Source of the DNA: Lachnospiraceae bacterium UBA7179
Lineage (GTDB): Bacteria > Bacillota > Clostridia > Lachnospirales > Lachnospiraceae
Direction of reading: 5' to 3'
NCBI GenBank assembly: GCA_002491195.1
Contig: DKVL01000011.1
Span: 6,969-70,968, forward strand
Length of the DNA: 64,000 nt
Part shown: positions 8,876 through 18,426 of the stretch, piece after piece
Layout of the letters: every line of letters begins with the position of its first letter
Position numbering within the stretch: position 1 is the stretch's first letter
The notes under the pieces: generated by a model
The model's input: only the letters and a program-made list of their open reading frames with translations
Told to the model about the DNA's origin: nothing
The model's database searches: none
Position numbers and translations under genes: made by a program

Positions 8876-9748
8876 TTATTTTGCCTGCTCCTGCATCTCT
8901 AAAGTACCAATCTGCCCGAATTTGATCCCATTGTCTGACATCACCGGATTGGGCAGATTCAGCAGTAAATAGATCGCTGCTGATAGAATCAGCGCCGCTG
9001 CAAGCGCTGCGCGGATCTTTGGAAAGATCTGTTTCAGCTTCTCCCACGCACGCCACCAGATCCGTCTCGGCTGTAACTCCTGCCGCTCACTCTTTGTCAG
9101 AACAACCTCATAAATATTATCATAGGCCACATAACAGTCCCACAGATAGGCAAACCGCCCTTCCTCCATATCCCGGGCAAACTTTGTCAATTCCCGCGAG
9201 CTTTTTTGTTCCAGTTCTTTTGCAAACAATTCCTGCACCAGTCCGCTGATGCGGCCGATACAGTCCTTCTCCTGCACTTTCCAATAATAGTCCACCTCGG
9301 TAAAGAAATAGTTAAACCGAACGCTGAGATCCTCTTCAATTACTATATTATCTTTGCGCAGTACTTCGTAAAGAAAGCAATCCGGCATGTTTAACAGAAA
9401 GATTTGAGCAAAAATATTCTTCATCAACAACAGGCGTTCCTGTAAATTGCAGTTTCCCCGCTCAATTACCTGCTGCAGCGTTCTTCCGCTGGCATGAAGG
9501 AACACCACATAATATCTGCCGTCCGCATTGAAGCTTGCATGCAGATCTTTAAAAGAAAAGTTTGTGTTTGCCTTAGTCGTTACAGGCACCAGCTTTCTTG
9601 CCAGCTCCAGGTCGCTGACACAGGCGATCGTATATTTCACACCTTCCACTCCTGCATCCGACGCAGCATAGAGTTCAATCGTCCCGGAACCTGTGGTCTT
9701 GATCTTTGAAACCAGCTCATACTGCCTGTTCTGAAAATTAATTACCAT
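8876..9748 (-). CDS. Single-pass membrane protein with pseudokinase-like cytosolic domain
   Basis: In 290 residues, the first ~200 read like a degenerate protein-kinase fold. The stretch KDNIVIEEDLSVRFNYF lines up with the catalytic-loop and DFG region of kinases (DLKPENILI...IDFG) but lacks the HRD and DFG residues, so catalysis is unlikely. One membrane helix lies near residues 245-263, followed by a short extracytoplasmic tail. The overall plan recalls EssB/YukC pseudokinases of type VII secretion, but homology is not established. The start has GGGAG seven bases upstream. It lies 31 bases before the MORN gene, so the two may form a membrane platform for the particle. Confidence 0.6.
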   Translation of the reverse strand: MVINFQNRQYELVSKIKTTGSGTIELYAASDAGVEGVKYTIACVSDLELARKLVPVTTKANTNFSFKDLHASFNADGRYYVVFLHASGRTLQQVIERGNCNLQERLLLMKNIFAQIFLLNMPDCFLYEVLRKDNIVIEEDLSVRFNYFFTEVDYYWKVQEKDCIGRISGLVQELFAKELEQKSSRELTKFARDMEEGRFAYLWDCYVAYDNIYEVVLTKSERQELQPRRIWWRAWEKLKQIFPKIRAALAAALILSAAIYLLLNLPNPVMSDNGIKFGQIGTLEMQEQAK

Positions 9749-9793
9749 AACCTAACTCCCATACAGCTATTTATTTTTCACCCTTCCCGTCAT

Positions 9794-9931
9794 GCCGCCA
9801 TCAGCGCGGCACAAACAATCTGCAGGAAGAATCGCCGCCCTTGCGATTCTTCTGGGTGAACAAAGTCTGCTATGCAGACTTAGATTTTCTTAGCGGGCGT
9901 CTTTTGGCCGCTTAGAAAATCTCTTCACACT
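9794..9931. repeat. Four-hairpin intergenic repeat element
   Basis: The spacer between the Ig-domain gene and the pseudokinase gene contains four consecutive inverted repeats: GCCGC/GCGGC at 9794-9810, AAGAATCGC/GCGATTCTT at 9827-9851, AAGTCTGC/GCAGACTT at 9863-9881, and a 15-bp arm pair with one mismatch at 9882-9922. Its right edge (9912-9931) recurs at the window start. None has a T-run, so this is not a simple terminator. It looks like a dispersed repeat inserted after stop codons, possibly stabilising or processing the mRNA. Confidence 0.75.
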
Positions 9932-11657
9932 ACTCTCTCTCTCGTACAATCACAAAGGTAGACGCCTGCACTTCCGGATATGCCACGCTGGACACTGTAA
10001 TCTGGTAAATTCCCTCTGTCTCTGGCGCCGTATACTTTCCGTTTTTGTCGATCACCCCACCGTCGCGGTCCTTCACACTCCATTTCAGCCGCTCATCTGT
10101 AAAGCCCTCAAATGCCGCTGTAAATACCATGCTGTCACCCACAAAGACGTTCGGGTTGTCAGGCTGTATGAAGATCCGTTTCTTCTTCACAGGCTCCGAC
10201 CTGCGGATCTCATTGCGCAAAGCAGTCCAATGTACCCGCACCTGCCTTGCCCCGTCATTCTTCACAATCTTTAATCCGATCTCAAAGGTTCCCTCCGCCG
10301 GCATCAGACGCGCTCCCAGCGATGCAGCAAAGCCGTCCTGCCCCTGAAACATGGAAGCATCCCCAAACAGTATCCTTGCATCGCTGTCAAATCCATGGTC
10401 CACCTCGTAGCCAAGCTCAATGGCAACCGGTCCAAATCCCAGTCCATGGACAATCTCATCGGAGTAGAGCACCTCTCCCGGACGCATATGCCCAACGTCG
10501 AACAAGACTTCGCCATAAGTAGCCCTGAGCGGCTTTTCCTCTTTCTTTTCCTTCTGGTTTTCCTTCTCCTGCAGCTTTGCTTCCTTTAGTTTTCTCACAT
10601 CCTCCACAAGCTTTTGAATGACCGCCGCAGAGATCTCTGTATGCATGATCTTCTGGTCAAAAGGCAGCTGCTCAATCCGCTCGATCAGACAGATATTTCC
10701 CGCACGCACCACATAAATCTTTGCAAGATAAATTCCCTGATGAAAGGTATTTCCCACGATATAATCCATCGCCGTCTTGTAATACTGGACCTGCAGCGCC
10801 TCATATTCGTCCAGGTCATTGACTGATGCCTGAATCGTACATCCCTTCGCGTCAGTGTAAGTCCGCCCCCCGATCTGAAGCCGGAAGCTGTCCCTCACCA
10901 TGGAAACCTGCGCCTGTACATTTGAGACACAGGCTGTCTTTAGAGGAATATCCAGCTGATATTTTCCTCCCTTTCCAGGTTCCTTATCCTCATATGCAAC
11001 GCGGACCCTGTTACTCTCCCCATTCGTGAGAAAAACAAGTTCCAACTCATACTCGAAAGAAAACGTCTGTTGTCCCGCATAAGAAATCTCAACCCTTAAA
11101 GCAGTCTCCTTTCCCATCTCCAGAAACTTCGGCAGCACCTGGACGATCTGAAGATCCTGCCCCTGATACACGATCCCTCTCTCCTCATACAACCGCGCCG
11201 GCGAATAAATCTCACGCTCCGGCTCCTCCTGGGTCACGAACAGGCGGTATCCTTCCTTGTATTTATTAAATTCACTGCTGTTGCGCCCGGCCGCCCCCGT
11301 GACGTTGTGCATCAGTTCTGTAGCTTCCTCCTGATATTCCAGGCAAAGGTAATAAAATCCTTCCTCCTGCCCGTTTCCGTACCCCTCCAGCTCCGTGATC
11401 TTGCGCACCGCCGGCTCGTCGAGCACGATCTCCCGCCCGGCAAAATCCAATGCAAGACCCCGCTCCACAGAGATGTTCTCATCATCCACTTCCACAACAT
11501 TCAGCCCACAGACAACACCGGACCCAAAAAGAAAACGATTAATAGTTCTGCGCTTGTCGTTAAAATATTTCTGCTCTGTCTCAAAATCTTCTACAGACAG
11601 CAACTTCCCATAAAAATACCGATTCCGCTCAAATGGAAAGCTTTTCAAATTCTTCAT
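9930..11657 (-). CDS. eCIS baseplate/fibre-associated protein with C-terminal Ig-like domain
   Basis: The 575-residue protein begins with an FERNRYFYGKLLSVEDF motif that I associate with a conserved eCIS-linked family in Gram-positives. A Lys/Glu linker (~360-375) separates it from a beta-rich region, and the last ~80 residues form a Big2/Ig-like sandwich (from IQPDNPNVFVGDSMVF to the end). Its ATG overlaps the stop of the tail-protein-I-like gene as ATGA, so the two are coupled. It occupies the place where Afp-type loci carry the tail fibre (Afp13), and no other fibre candidate exists here. A receptor-binding or peripheral baseplate role is therefore likely but unproven. Confidence 0.7.
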   Translation of the reverse strand: MKNLKSFPFERNRYFYGKLLSVEDFETEQKYFNDKRRTINRFLFGSGVVCGLNVVEVDDENISVERGLALDFAGREIVLDEPAVRKITELEGYGNGQEEGFYYLCLEYQEEATELMHNVTGAAGRNSSEFNKYKEGYRLFVTQEEPEREIYSPARLYEERGIVYQGQDLQIVQVLPKFLEMGKETALRVEISYAGQQTFSFEYELELVFLTNGESNRVRVAYEDKEPGKGGKYQLDIPLKTACVSNVQAQVSMVRDSFRLQIGGRTYTDAKGCTIQASVNDLDEYEALQVQYYKTAMDYIVGNTFHQGIYLAKIYVVRAGNICLIERIEQLPFDQKIMHTEISAAVIQKLVEDVRKLKEAKLQEKENQKEKKEEKPLRATYGEVLFDVGHMRPGEVLYSDEIVHGLGFGPVAIELGYEVDHGFDSDARILFGDASMFQGQDGFAASLGARLMPAEGTFEIGLKIVKNDGARQVRVHWTALRNEIRRSEPVKKKRIFIQPDNPNVFVGDSMVFTAAFEGFTDERLKWSVKDRDGGVIDKNGKYTAPETEGIYQITVSSVAYPEVQASTFVIVRERE

Positions 11658-12817
11658 CTCTCTTCCTCCTCTACTCTGGTATCCGACACGTCAGACGCCA
11701 TTGTTACCACAGACGGAATTGCAGCTACACCGTTCAAATTCGCATGTTCATACGCTACCAGCGTGCTGTTTACTCCTACATACACATTTTGTCCCAGATA
11801 GATTCCCGGCCGTAAAATAATCAGATGCATCCTGATATGAGCCGGCTTCATGTCCTCTATCATTTTCTTCAAAGCATGCTGCTCCCGCAGGGAAGGCACT
11901 GTCTGTTCCCGCACAAGCACATTGACCTCATACGGGCCATGTGCGTATGACTGTTTCAGACTCTTATATGCCTTTGTGTTCCCCCGGTATTCCTCGATAT
12001 CACCATACTCCAGAATAAACGGCTGCTCTCCTGTAAAGGTACTGATCATGTGCTCTGTATATTCCCGTGTACCCCGGATCAGGTTTTTCCTGACAATCCC
12101 TTCCAGCAGAAGCCTAAGCCGCTCCTCCTGCCACAGATGTGCGTTGGAGATTCCCACCCATTTCGCTAGCCAGCCCAAAAATTCAGGCTCCGCAGTCATT
12201 GGGTCGAGCTGTTTGGTAGAATCCGTGATCCGCTCCTCCAAATCCTGATAAACTGCTTCGAACATACCCAGAAATCTTCCCAGAAAATCTTCCCTGCCGC
12301 CAGTCTGATAAATTGCTGGAAGATAGGATAAAAAGCTGCGGTTTCCAGCATAAATCTTCATATGCTGAATCTCCGGAAAAAAGCCTGCCTGACAAAACAA
12401 CTGGATCTCCATCCACAAATATCTTCCTCTGGCATGATACAGCAGGATATCCTGTGGATTCTGCACAATATGAACCAGACACTGCTCCATGATCTGATGT
12501 TTTTTCTCCAGGGGGATCTTCCTGCTCCTGATCAATTCTTCCCATTGGCAGATCCTGCCGTCCACCATCACCTGGTCTTCATCGCAGCAGTAAAAGGAAA
12601 AACGAACCGAATCATCCCCATAAGACTTGCTCTGAATCACAGCCCGGTGCCACTGATTCCCCTCCTCCCCGCTGTCCAACAAACGGGAGATAAAGATACC
12701 ATTTTCCGAAACGCCCTCCTCCAGGGCAAGTCCCCGCTCTGTAACCCTGATATCCTGCCGGTATCCAGATTCATAGTCTCTTTTCTTGTTAAATACGAAA
12801 TATTTTAACTGCTCCAC
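11654..12817 (-). CDS. Phage tail protein I-like baseplate wedge protein
   Basis: The 387-residue protein carries, around residues 165-300, the pattern SFLSYLPAIYQ ... FLGRFLGMFEAVYQDLEERI, which is characteristic of the P2 gpI-like tail family (TIGR02242 type). The first ~160 residues are an extra domain. The C-terminal ~50 residues contain strands and end in an acidic tail. It starts with GTG after GGAGGGG and follows the second baseplate-J gene. In contractile systems gpI-like proteins join baseplate-J proteins in the wedge. The order J, J, I here is the phage order. Confidence 0.82.
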   Translation of the reverse strand: MEQLKYFVFNKKRDYESGYRQDIRVTERGLALEEGVSENGIFISRLLDSGEEGNQWHRAVIQSKSYGDDSVRFSFYCCDEDQVMVDGRICQWEELIRSRKIPLEKKHQIMEQCLVHIVQNPQDILLYHARGRYLWMEIQLFCQAGFFPEIQHMKIYAGNRSFLSYLPAIYQTGGREDFLGRFLGMFEAVYQDLEERITDSTKQLDPMTAEPEFLGWLAKWVGISNAHLWQEERLRLLLEGIVRKNLIRGTREYTEHMISTFTGEQPFILEYGDIEEYRGNTKAYKSLKQSYAHGPYEVNVLVREQTVPSLREQHALKKMIEDMKPAHIRMHLIILRPGIYLGQNVYVGVNSTLVAYEHANLNGVAAIPSVVTMASDVSDTRVEEEER

Positions 12818-12852
12818 ACAATCGCCCCTCCATCTATGGATTTAAGATCCTG

Positions 12853-15000
12853 TTAGAATATTGCATCCCCGCCCGCTGTAAAAATCCTGAAATCCATGTC
12901 ATTCAGATAAGGCAGCCCATTGGGAGGAAGCTGTACGTCTCCATTGACCAGATGACGGAATCCCCGGCCCCTGGCTTCCACAGACAGGGATTTTGCCTGA
13001 TGCACGCAGGGCAGCATATCAATGATTCCATAAATCTCACTGCTGGAAACCGGCCTGCCAATCTCCCATGACTTTTCATCCAGATAAGCGCGCACCGCAT
13101 CCTCAATCATCATCTCCGCATCGGTAAACTGTGGTCTGATCACAATCTCCGCAAAAATGGAAATTCCCACATATTCCGGACTCAAAATCTTGATCGTGGT
13201 TCCGATCAGTTTCCTGCAGCGCAGCATCTGCTCCAGATTCTGCCGGTACTTCTCATTGAGACTGTCATCCCGCTCCTTGTAACTTAAGGGGCGCACCACA
13301 ATACAAACCTCATTCAAAGCTTTATCTTCCGGCGTAGATTTCCCTCCCGTGGATGAGATTCCCACCCCGGCCGCAGGCGGGACAACCTTGCTGTCCAGGA
13401 TCAACAGCCCCGGCGTCTGCCGCACCAGCTTTTCATAATCCGAAAACGTAACTCCGCGCCTGATCTTCTTTAATTCCTGACGCAGACGCTCAAAGCACTC
13501 CTCTATTGTCTCATTATTCCTGCCGCCGCTGGTCATCTCATACTGCTTCACTAACAGTTCTGGAAACGCATCACACTCATGGATTTTTCCTGCCTTGATA
13601 TTGCCTGCTCTTCCCTGACTCACCTTAAGCCGCAGCAAACATATATTTCCCTCAGGGGCCATTCCGTTTTCACAGTTGCCAAACGACAGCCTGTTTTCCG
13701 CCGGTTCCAGGACATAGACTGCATCCTCAGGCGTATAATTGTCAAAATCCTCCACTCTCTGATAGGAATAGTACTTGCCATCCCGTCTGTCATAAACCAT
13801 GATTTCAAATTCATCATACAAGATATTGTCGATATCCAGCGCATATGACTGATTGGCCGAACCGTCTCCCACACCAAGCTCCCGCTTTTCCCAGAAGCTA
13901 TCCTCATATGCGGCCAGACGGCAGGTAAGCTTCTCCTCCGCCCAGTCCGGCTTTGCAAAATACAGCAGACAATCCCCGTCCTCTGCCTCTTCCTTTCGCC
14001 TGACAGGCACTAACACCCAGCCTCCGTCCTGTTCCAGATAGAGCTGTGTCTGACCGGTTTTTGCCAGATACATACTGCTCCTGACACACCCAAACAGCGC
14101 AGTGTCCGAACACGTAATCTCATAATCCTCATAATCACAGCACGAATACTGCTGCCTTACCTCGATCTCATTAAAATAAATATTCTGTATCAGCGGCGCC
14201 ACATCATAATCGTTTTCCATCAGGGTGACACGGATCTGAAAGGCGCCATATGTCTCATCCTCCACCATTTTCCCTGGCAGATCGAACCCGATTTTCCCAC
14301 TCTGCAAAAAAGCGTACGTCGTGTCAAATGCCACTGGGAGCTCCTCCCACCCCTCAGCAGACTGATATTCCCATTTTAGCCTTGCAAGCGGGATAAAATC
14401 CTTCCCGATCGGATTGCGGCTCACCTCGTAATCCGTGCGGATATCAAAGGTGATGACTGTCTGTGTCCTGGTGGAAAACTCCTTATCCATTATAAAATAA
14501 CAGCAATTGCCTTCTTTGGGACATTCCCCAAAAGGATACAGCCGCATCCGTTTGTCCAGATCATTGCCAATATTGACGTATTTGTCCAACAGATCCCCAC
14601 ACAGGATATACGCCCCCATCAGCCGTATGGAATACGGCCATTCCTTCGAAATGGTCTCAAATACCATGTCCCCGGCAAAAAAACGAGTGCCTTTCATCAG
14701 GGATACCTGCATATCAGGCAGCCCCGCTGGAAGCTCCACACTGATGGAACCCTGTGCCGGCCTTGCATAATTCATGGAAAACCCAAACAGTTTCAAATAT
14801 TTCTGCCGTTTCCAACCACAGAGCTGGCTGATATGATACTGCTGGATCTCCTTCAGCCATGAAAGGAGCCCAATCAACATAATCCCTGGATCAGACTGGT
14901 TGTGGTTGGTCCAGTCCGGACAAATCCCAGGTATTTGAAATACCGCGTCCGCTTCAATTTCCTGATAAGATTTATCATCCAGATTTAAATTATAGAACAT
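12853..15000 (-). CDS. Baseplate J-like wedge protein (second of two)
   Basis: The 715-residue protein has the layout of putative baseplate assembly proteins of the gpJ/Afp11-12 type. An N-terminal helical part includes SDPGIMLIGLLSWLKEIQQYHI, a beta-rich insertion lies in the middle, and the C-terminal J domain carries ERLRQELKKIRRGVTFSDYEKLV and the usual IFAEIVIRPQ strands. The ATG has AAGGAG upstream. With its 976-residue neighbour it would form the heterodimeric wedge core that opens on firing. Confidence 0.87.
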   Translation of the reverse strand: MFYNLNLDDKSYQEIEADAVFQIPGICPDWTNHNQSDPGIMLIGLLSWLKEIQQYHISQLCGWKRQKYLKLFGFSMNYARPAQGSISVELPAGLPDMQVSLMKGTRFFAGDMVFETISKEWPYSIRLMGAYILCGDLLDKYVNIGNDLDKRMRLYPFGECPKEGNCCYFIMDKEFSTRTQTVITFDIRTDYEVSRNPIGKDFIPLARLKWEYQSAEGWEELPVAFDTTYAFLQSGKIGFDLPGKMVEDETYGAFQIRVTLMENDYDVAPLIQNIYFNEIEVRQQYSCCDYEDYEITCSDTALFGCVRSSMYLAKTGQTQLYLEQDGGWVLVPVRRKEEAEDGDCLLYFAKPDWAEEKLTCRLAAYEDSFWEKRELGVGDGSANQSYALDIDNILYDEFEIMVYDRRDGKYYSYQRVEDFDNYTPEDAVYVLEPAENRLSFGNCENGMAPEGNICLLRLKVSQGRAGNIKAGKIHECDAFPELLVKQYEMTSGGRNNETIEECFERLRQELKKIRRGVTFSDYEKLVRQTPGLLILDSKVVPPAAGVGISSTGGKSTPEDKALNEVCIVVRPLSYKERDDSLNEKYRQNLEQMLRCRKLIGTTIKILSPEYVGISIFAEIVIRPQFTDAEMMIEDAVRAYLDEKSWEIGRPVSSSEIYGIIDMLPCVHQAKSLSVEARGRGFRHLVNGDVQLPPNGLPYLNDMDFRIFTAGGDAIF

Positions 15001-15040
15001 AGCCCGCGCTCCTTCTCATACGATTCAACCATCTATTCTG

Positions 15041-17971
15041 TCAAGGCTCTGCGATCACCTCATGATAGCCACTTCTGGGCAGTCTGTAAAATGGCAGCAG
15101 CCGTTCCTCGTTCACTTCGTATTCTTCAAAACGTCCATTTCTGTATTTCCTCAGGGTAAGCTGACTGATATACTTTACCCCTTCCACCTTTTTGAGTGCA
15201 TGGGTGATCTGATTGTTGTCCGGAAGTGTGCCGATCTCCCATCCGTCCCCATAAAAGTTGCCATGCATCGGGTCCAGAAAACGTTCCAATTCCTCTCTGA
15301 CTCTTTTGAGCGTGGCAAAAATCTCTTTTTTCTGTGTCAACTCCAGGACAACTTTCACATCCAACCGAATCAGCTCCGGCATGACGATATGAAATTGTCC
15401 ACGGTTTACGATATTTTCATCCATGTGCGCGGTCAGATCATTGTAAATCTTCTTTCTGGTACGCTCAAAGCTGTAAAAGCTCTCCCCGTAATCTCTTGGA
15501 AGCACAACCAGCGTCACTGCTCCCGGCTGAGGTCTTCCCAGTTCATCATAACCTGCAAAACACCGAACCTTGCTGATATCCCTGGCTGCCTCCCTGGCCA
15601 TATCCTCATAGTCTTCCGCCGAGATACAGCGCCTGTTATGACGCAGCAGATTCGCGTTTCTCTCCACAGCCTCCATCACCGTTTCCTCGGCAAGTCCACA
15701 CACCGTTGCCATCGGATTAAACACACTGTTGACAAATCCCACTGTCCGGTCCAGCCGGCTGATTTCCCCGACAGACAGATTCCCCTGCTCTCCCCGGCTG
15801 TAGCTGTATTTTACACGGATTCCAATCTCATCCTGCTCATTCCTTCCGCTGACGTTCATATACTTTGGAAACATCAGTTTTCCAATGCGTCTGTCCGCAG
15901 TATATTCCTTTCTGTCCCCGCTGCCTTCTGTCAGCTCCTCCACTTCTGTCCACAGCTCCCACAAGCTATTAGAGTTGTCATAATTATCACTGATCTTTAG
16001 CACATAGACCTCTATGCTGGAGATATCCGCATAAGAAAGCTGGATCTCCTTTTCCTCTGCACGTGGCTCTATTCCGTAAATCTCTTCCACAGTCTCAACG
16101 CCCAGGATACTGGCCGCATTCGGATAAATTCCCTCTATTTTGGGACAGCTGTCCAGATCACTATCGCTTTGTTTTCCCTTTTCTTCACTAAAACGGATCC
16201 AGTACAGATTCTGTTCGAACATCTGCCTGCGTTTGCTGTCCATGCGCCCATACCAGGAAATCAAACCTGTATGGGAAAACCCTTCTGTTCCGTCAGCAGG
16301 ATGCATTTCCTTCCAGCCTTCCTCCGACAGATACTCCCATTTTACAGCCAGACTGTCTTTCACCAGATCGTGCATGACAAACAGAAATTTCAGTGGTCCT
16401 CCCACCGGCGGATCCCGAAAGCCAAGATAACAGGTCCTGTTTTCCTCCTGTCTTGCCTTGCACAGCGGAAATCCAAAACCTTTCCGCTGCATCTCCTCCG
16501 ACTGGTACGCCGTCCGCTCCATATTGCTCTGCTGAACAATCACACGCGGTGCCAGAGGATCTGCCATGTAACTGTAGCTGATCGAAAAATTACCGATCAC
16601 AGGCGCAATATAGGCCCCCTTTGTCTTATAAGCATTATTCATGCGGATGATCCTTGCGCGGATACAGTAATTTTCTGCAGAATTGACCAACGCGGGCTGG
16701 ATATCCTTTGGACAGGTAAATTCCATTTTTCTCCGCACGCCGCGCAGCCCATCCTCCACATCAAAGATATCCCTGTACTGCCCGGACACAGCAAGCCGTT
16801 TCCAGCCAAACCCATTATAATATTCCCAGATGACCTCCCGGATGGTAATATCATATTCCTGCTCTGGCACAAACTCCTGTTTGCGCATGATCCGTTTCCA
16901 GACAATCTTTGCACCGGAGGCAATCTCTTCTATGGGAATCTTTACAAAATCCAGGTCAAACTCCAGACTGATCTGCGCTCCCGCTTTTCCGAAAATCTCA
17001 CCGCTTCCGATATAGCATTCATCATACAGGGAAGGATTTTCTCCAAACGCCAGAAATTCCTCGATCTCCTGATCGGTACCGTTTACATTGACAAACTCCG
17101 GCTGCTGTTTCTGACATTCTGTGCCTAGCAGCATTTTTTTCAGATACATCCTCGAAAAAAACCTGCCATCAAGAATCTCCATAGCGATCACATAGCGGGA
17201 CTCAAATTCCTCTGATGCATAGTCCTCCATAGGAGCAATGCCCTGCTCGCCGCCTGGAATCTGGAACCAGAGCGCTCCGTCCCGATACTCGCAGTCAGTA
17301 ATATCCCGAAATTCTTCCCCCGATCCGTAATAAAATCGAACACGGGAAGAATCGCAGAGCGCCTCCGCCAGACTATGATCCGTTCCCTTGCCGCCCACAG
17401 CAACGCCCTCGAGCACAAGCGACAGCCGGACGTCTGCATGACTTGTAATCTTTAGCTCCTGACCAAAGCAGAACGCCAGCAGGTGGTGCTGCAGATTCTC
17501 TGTTCCATTCTGAAACAAAAAGAAAGAAGGCTCAAGCTCATAAATGGCATCCTCTCCAGGAACAGCAAGAAAGATCTTCTGGATATCCAATGGGCGCACC
17601 AGGACTTCCTCCTGCGTCTCAAATACAAGCTGCTCTTCTGCTCCGTCCGCCAGCAGTCTGGTTCCTGACGGGACCTCCGCCTCACTGAGCAGTCCCTCCG
17701 GCATTCCAAACACCGCAAACCCTTCGGCCGGGCTCGACGGAAGGAGCTTTGCGCCTATTCCGTCAAAGAAAGAAAAGAGATCTCCTGCCACGGACATATT
17801 AAATTTTTTAATATTGTCATACATCATATCAGCAAATATAGAGACAAGCGCAGTTCCGGCGTCCGGCTGTTTTTTGTCGTATCGCCACTCCGGAACGTAC
17901 TGCTTTGCACATTTTCTCATATAATCTATGATATCTTCTCTCGACATTTTCTCCATCTGCGGAATATTCAT
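15041..17971 (-). CDS. Baseplate J-like wedge protein (first of two)
   Basis: This 976-residue protein starts seven bases after the gp25 stop. The N terminus (EWRYDKKQPDAGTALVSIFADMMY) and the C-terminal block NRRCISAEDYEDMAREA, followed by VVLPRDYGESFYSFERTRKKIY, are typical of large baseplate-J/Afp11-like proteins. It is longer than the second J protein because of extra beta-sandwich insertions between ~130 and ~650, which probably face outward. It is likely co-translated with gp25. Confidence 0.87.
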   Translation of the reverse strand: MNIPQMEKMSREDIIDYMRKCAKQYVPEWRYDKKQPDAGTALVSIFADMMYDNIKKFNMSVAGDLFSFFDGIGAKLLPSSPAEGFAVFGMPEGLLSEAEVPSGTRLLADGAEEQLVFETQEEVLVRPLDIQKIFLAVPGEDAIYELEPSFFLFQNGTENLQHHLLAFCFGQELKITSHADVRLSLVLEGVAVGGKGTDHSLAEALCDSSRVRFYYGSGEEFRDITDCEYRDGALWFQIPGGEQGIAPMEDYASEEFESRYVIAMEILDGRFFSRMYLKKMLLGTECQKQQPEFVNVNGTDQEIEEFLAFGENPSLYDECYIGSGEIFGKAGAQISLEFDLDFVKIPIEEIASGAKIVWKRIMRKQEFVPEQEYDITIREVIWEYYNGFGWKRLAVSGQYRDIFDVEDGLRGVRRKMEFTCPKDIQPALVNSAENYCIRARIIRMNNAYKTKGAYIAPVIGNFSISYSYMADPLAPRVIVQQSNMERTAYQSEEMQRKGFGFPLCKARQEENRTCYLGFRDPPVGGPLKFLFVMHDLVKDSLAVKWEYLSEEGWKEMHPADGTEGFSHTGLISWYGRMDSKRRQMFEQNLYWIRFSEEKGKQSDSDLDSCPKIEGIYPNAASILGVETVEEIYGIEPRAEEKEIQLSYADISSIEVYVLKISDNYDNSNSLWELWTEVEELTEGSGDRKEYTADRRIGKLMFPKYMNVSGRNEQDEIGIRVKYSYSRGEQGNLSVGEISRLDRTVGFVNSVFNPMATVCGLAEETVMEAVERNANLLRHNRRCISAEDYEDMAREAARDISKVRCFAGYDELGRPQPGAVTLVVLPRDYGESFYSFERTRKKIYNDLTAHMDENIVNRGQFHIVMPELIRLDVKVVLELTQKKEIFATLKRVREELERFLDPMHGNFYGDGWEIGTLPDNNQITHALKKVEGVKYISQLTLRKYRNGRFEEYEVNEERLLPFYRLPRSGYHEVIAEP

Positions 17972-17977
17972 AAACGC

Positions 17978-18394
17978 CTAAACCTCACCCTCATTGATAT
18001 AAAAAGGATACACCAGATTATATTGATTGTTTGTAGCACGGACTACATAACTGACCTGGATCGACAGCAGTCCCTGATCGATCTGCTCATCGCTGACCTC
18101 TGCCCTGATATCAGTGATCCGTGGTTCCCAGCGGATCAGGGCATGCTCCACCTCTGTTTTCATGGAATACAGGGTTGTATAATTGACAGTCTCAAAGGCA
18201 TAATCCTGTATCCTGCATCCAAATTCCGGATGCATGGGCAGCTCTCCCTGCCTGGTCCCTATGATGATGCGGATCGACTCCTGGATGCTTTCTTCGTTGG
18301 AAGACATCTTGATCCTCCCGGTAGCTCCGTCAATTTCAATCGGAAATTTCCAGCCGGTTCCAAGAAATGCTTTTACGCTGCTTCTCTGATCCAT
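17978..18394 (-). CDS. gp25/gpW-like baseplate protein
   Basis: The 138-residue protein matches the T4 gp25/TssE/Afp9 family: FLGTGWKFPIEI at the start, then the signature EESIQESIRIIIGTRQGELPM (here cited as residues ~34-54) and CRIQDYAFE. The EPR-like core triad appears as WEPRITDI. gp25 nucleates the sheath on the baseplate. It has GGAAGGGG upstream and lies between the spike gene and the first baseplate-J gene, which is the canonical order. Confidence 0.93.
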   Translation of the reverse strand: MDQRSSVKAFLGTGWKFPIEIDGATGRIKMSSNEESIQESIRIIIGTRQGELPMHPEFGCRIQDYAFETVNYTTLYSMKTEVEHALIRWEPRITDIRAEVSDEQIDQGLLSIQVSYVVRATNNQYNLVYPFYINEGEV

Positions 18395-18426
18395 GGTTTT
18401 GCCCCTTCCTTCTAAATTAATCCAAG

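Noticed and set aside
15062..17128. Long plus-strand ORFs of 312 and 319 residues opposite the baseplate-J gene
   Set aside because: They are antisense to a well-recognised gene, have His/Cys/Pro-rich non-protein-like composition and lack ribosome-binding sites.
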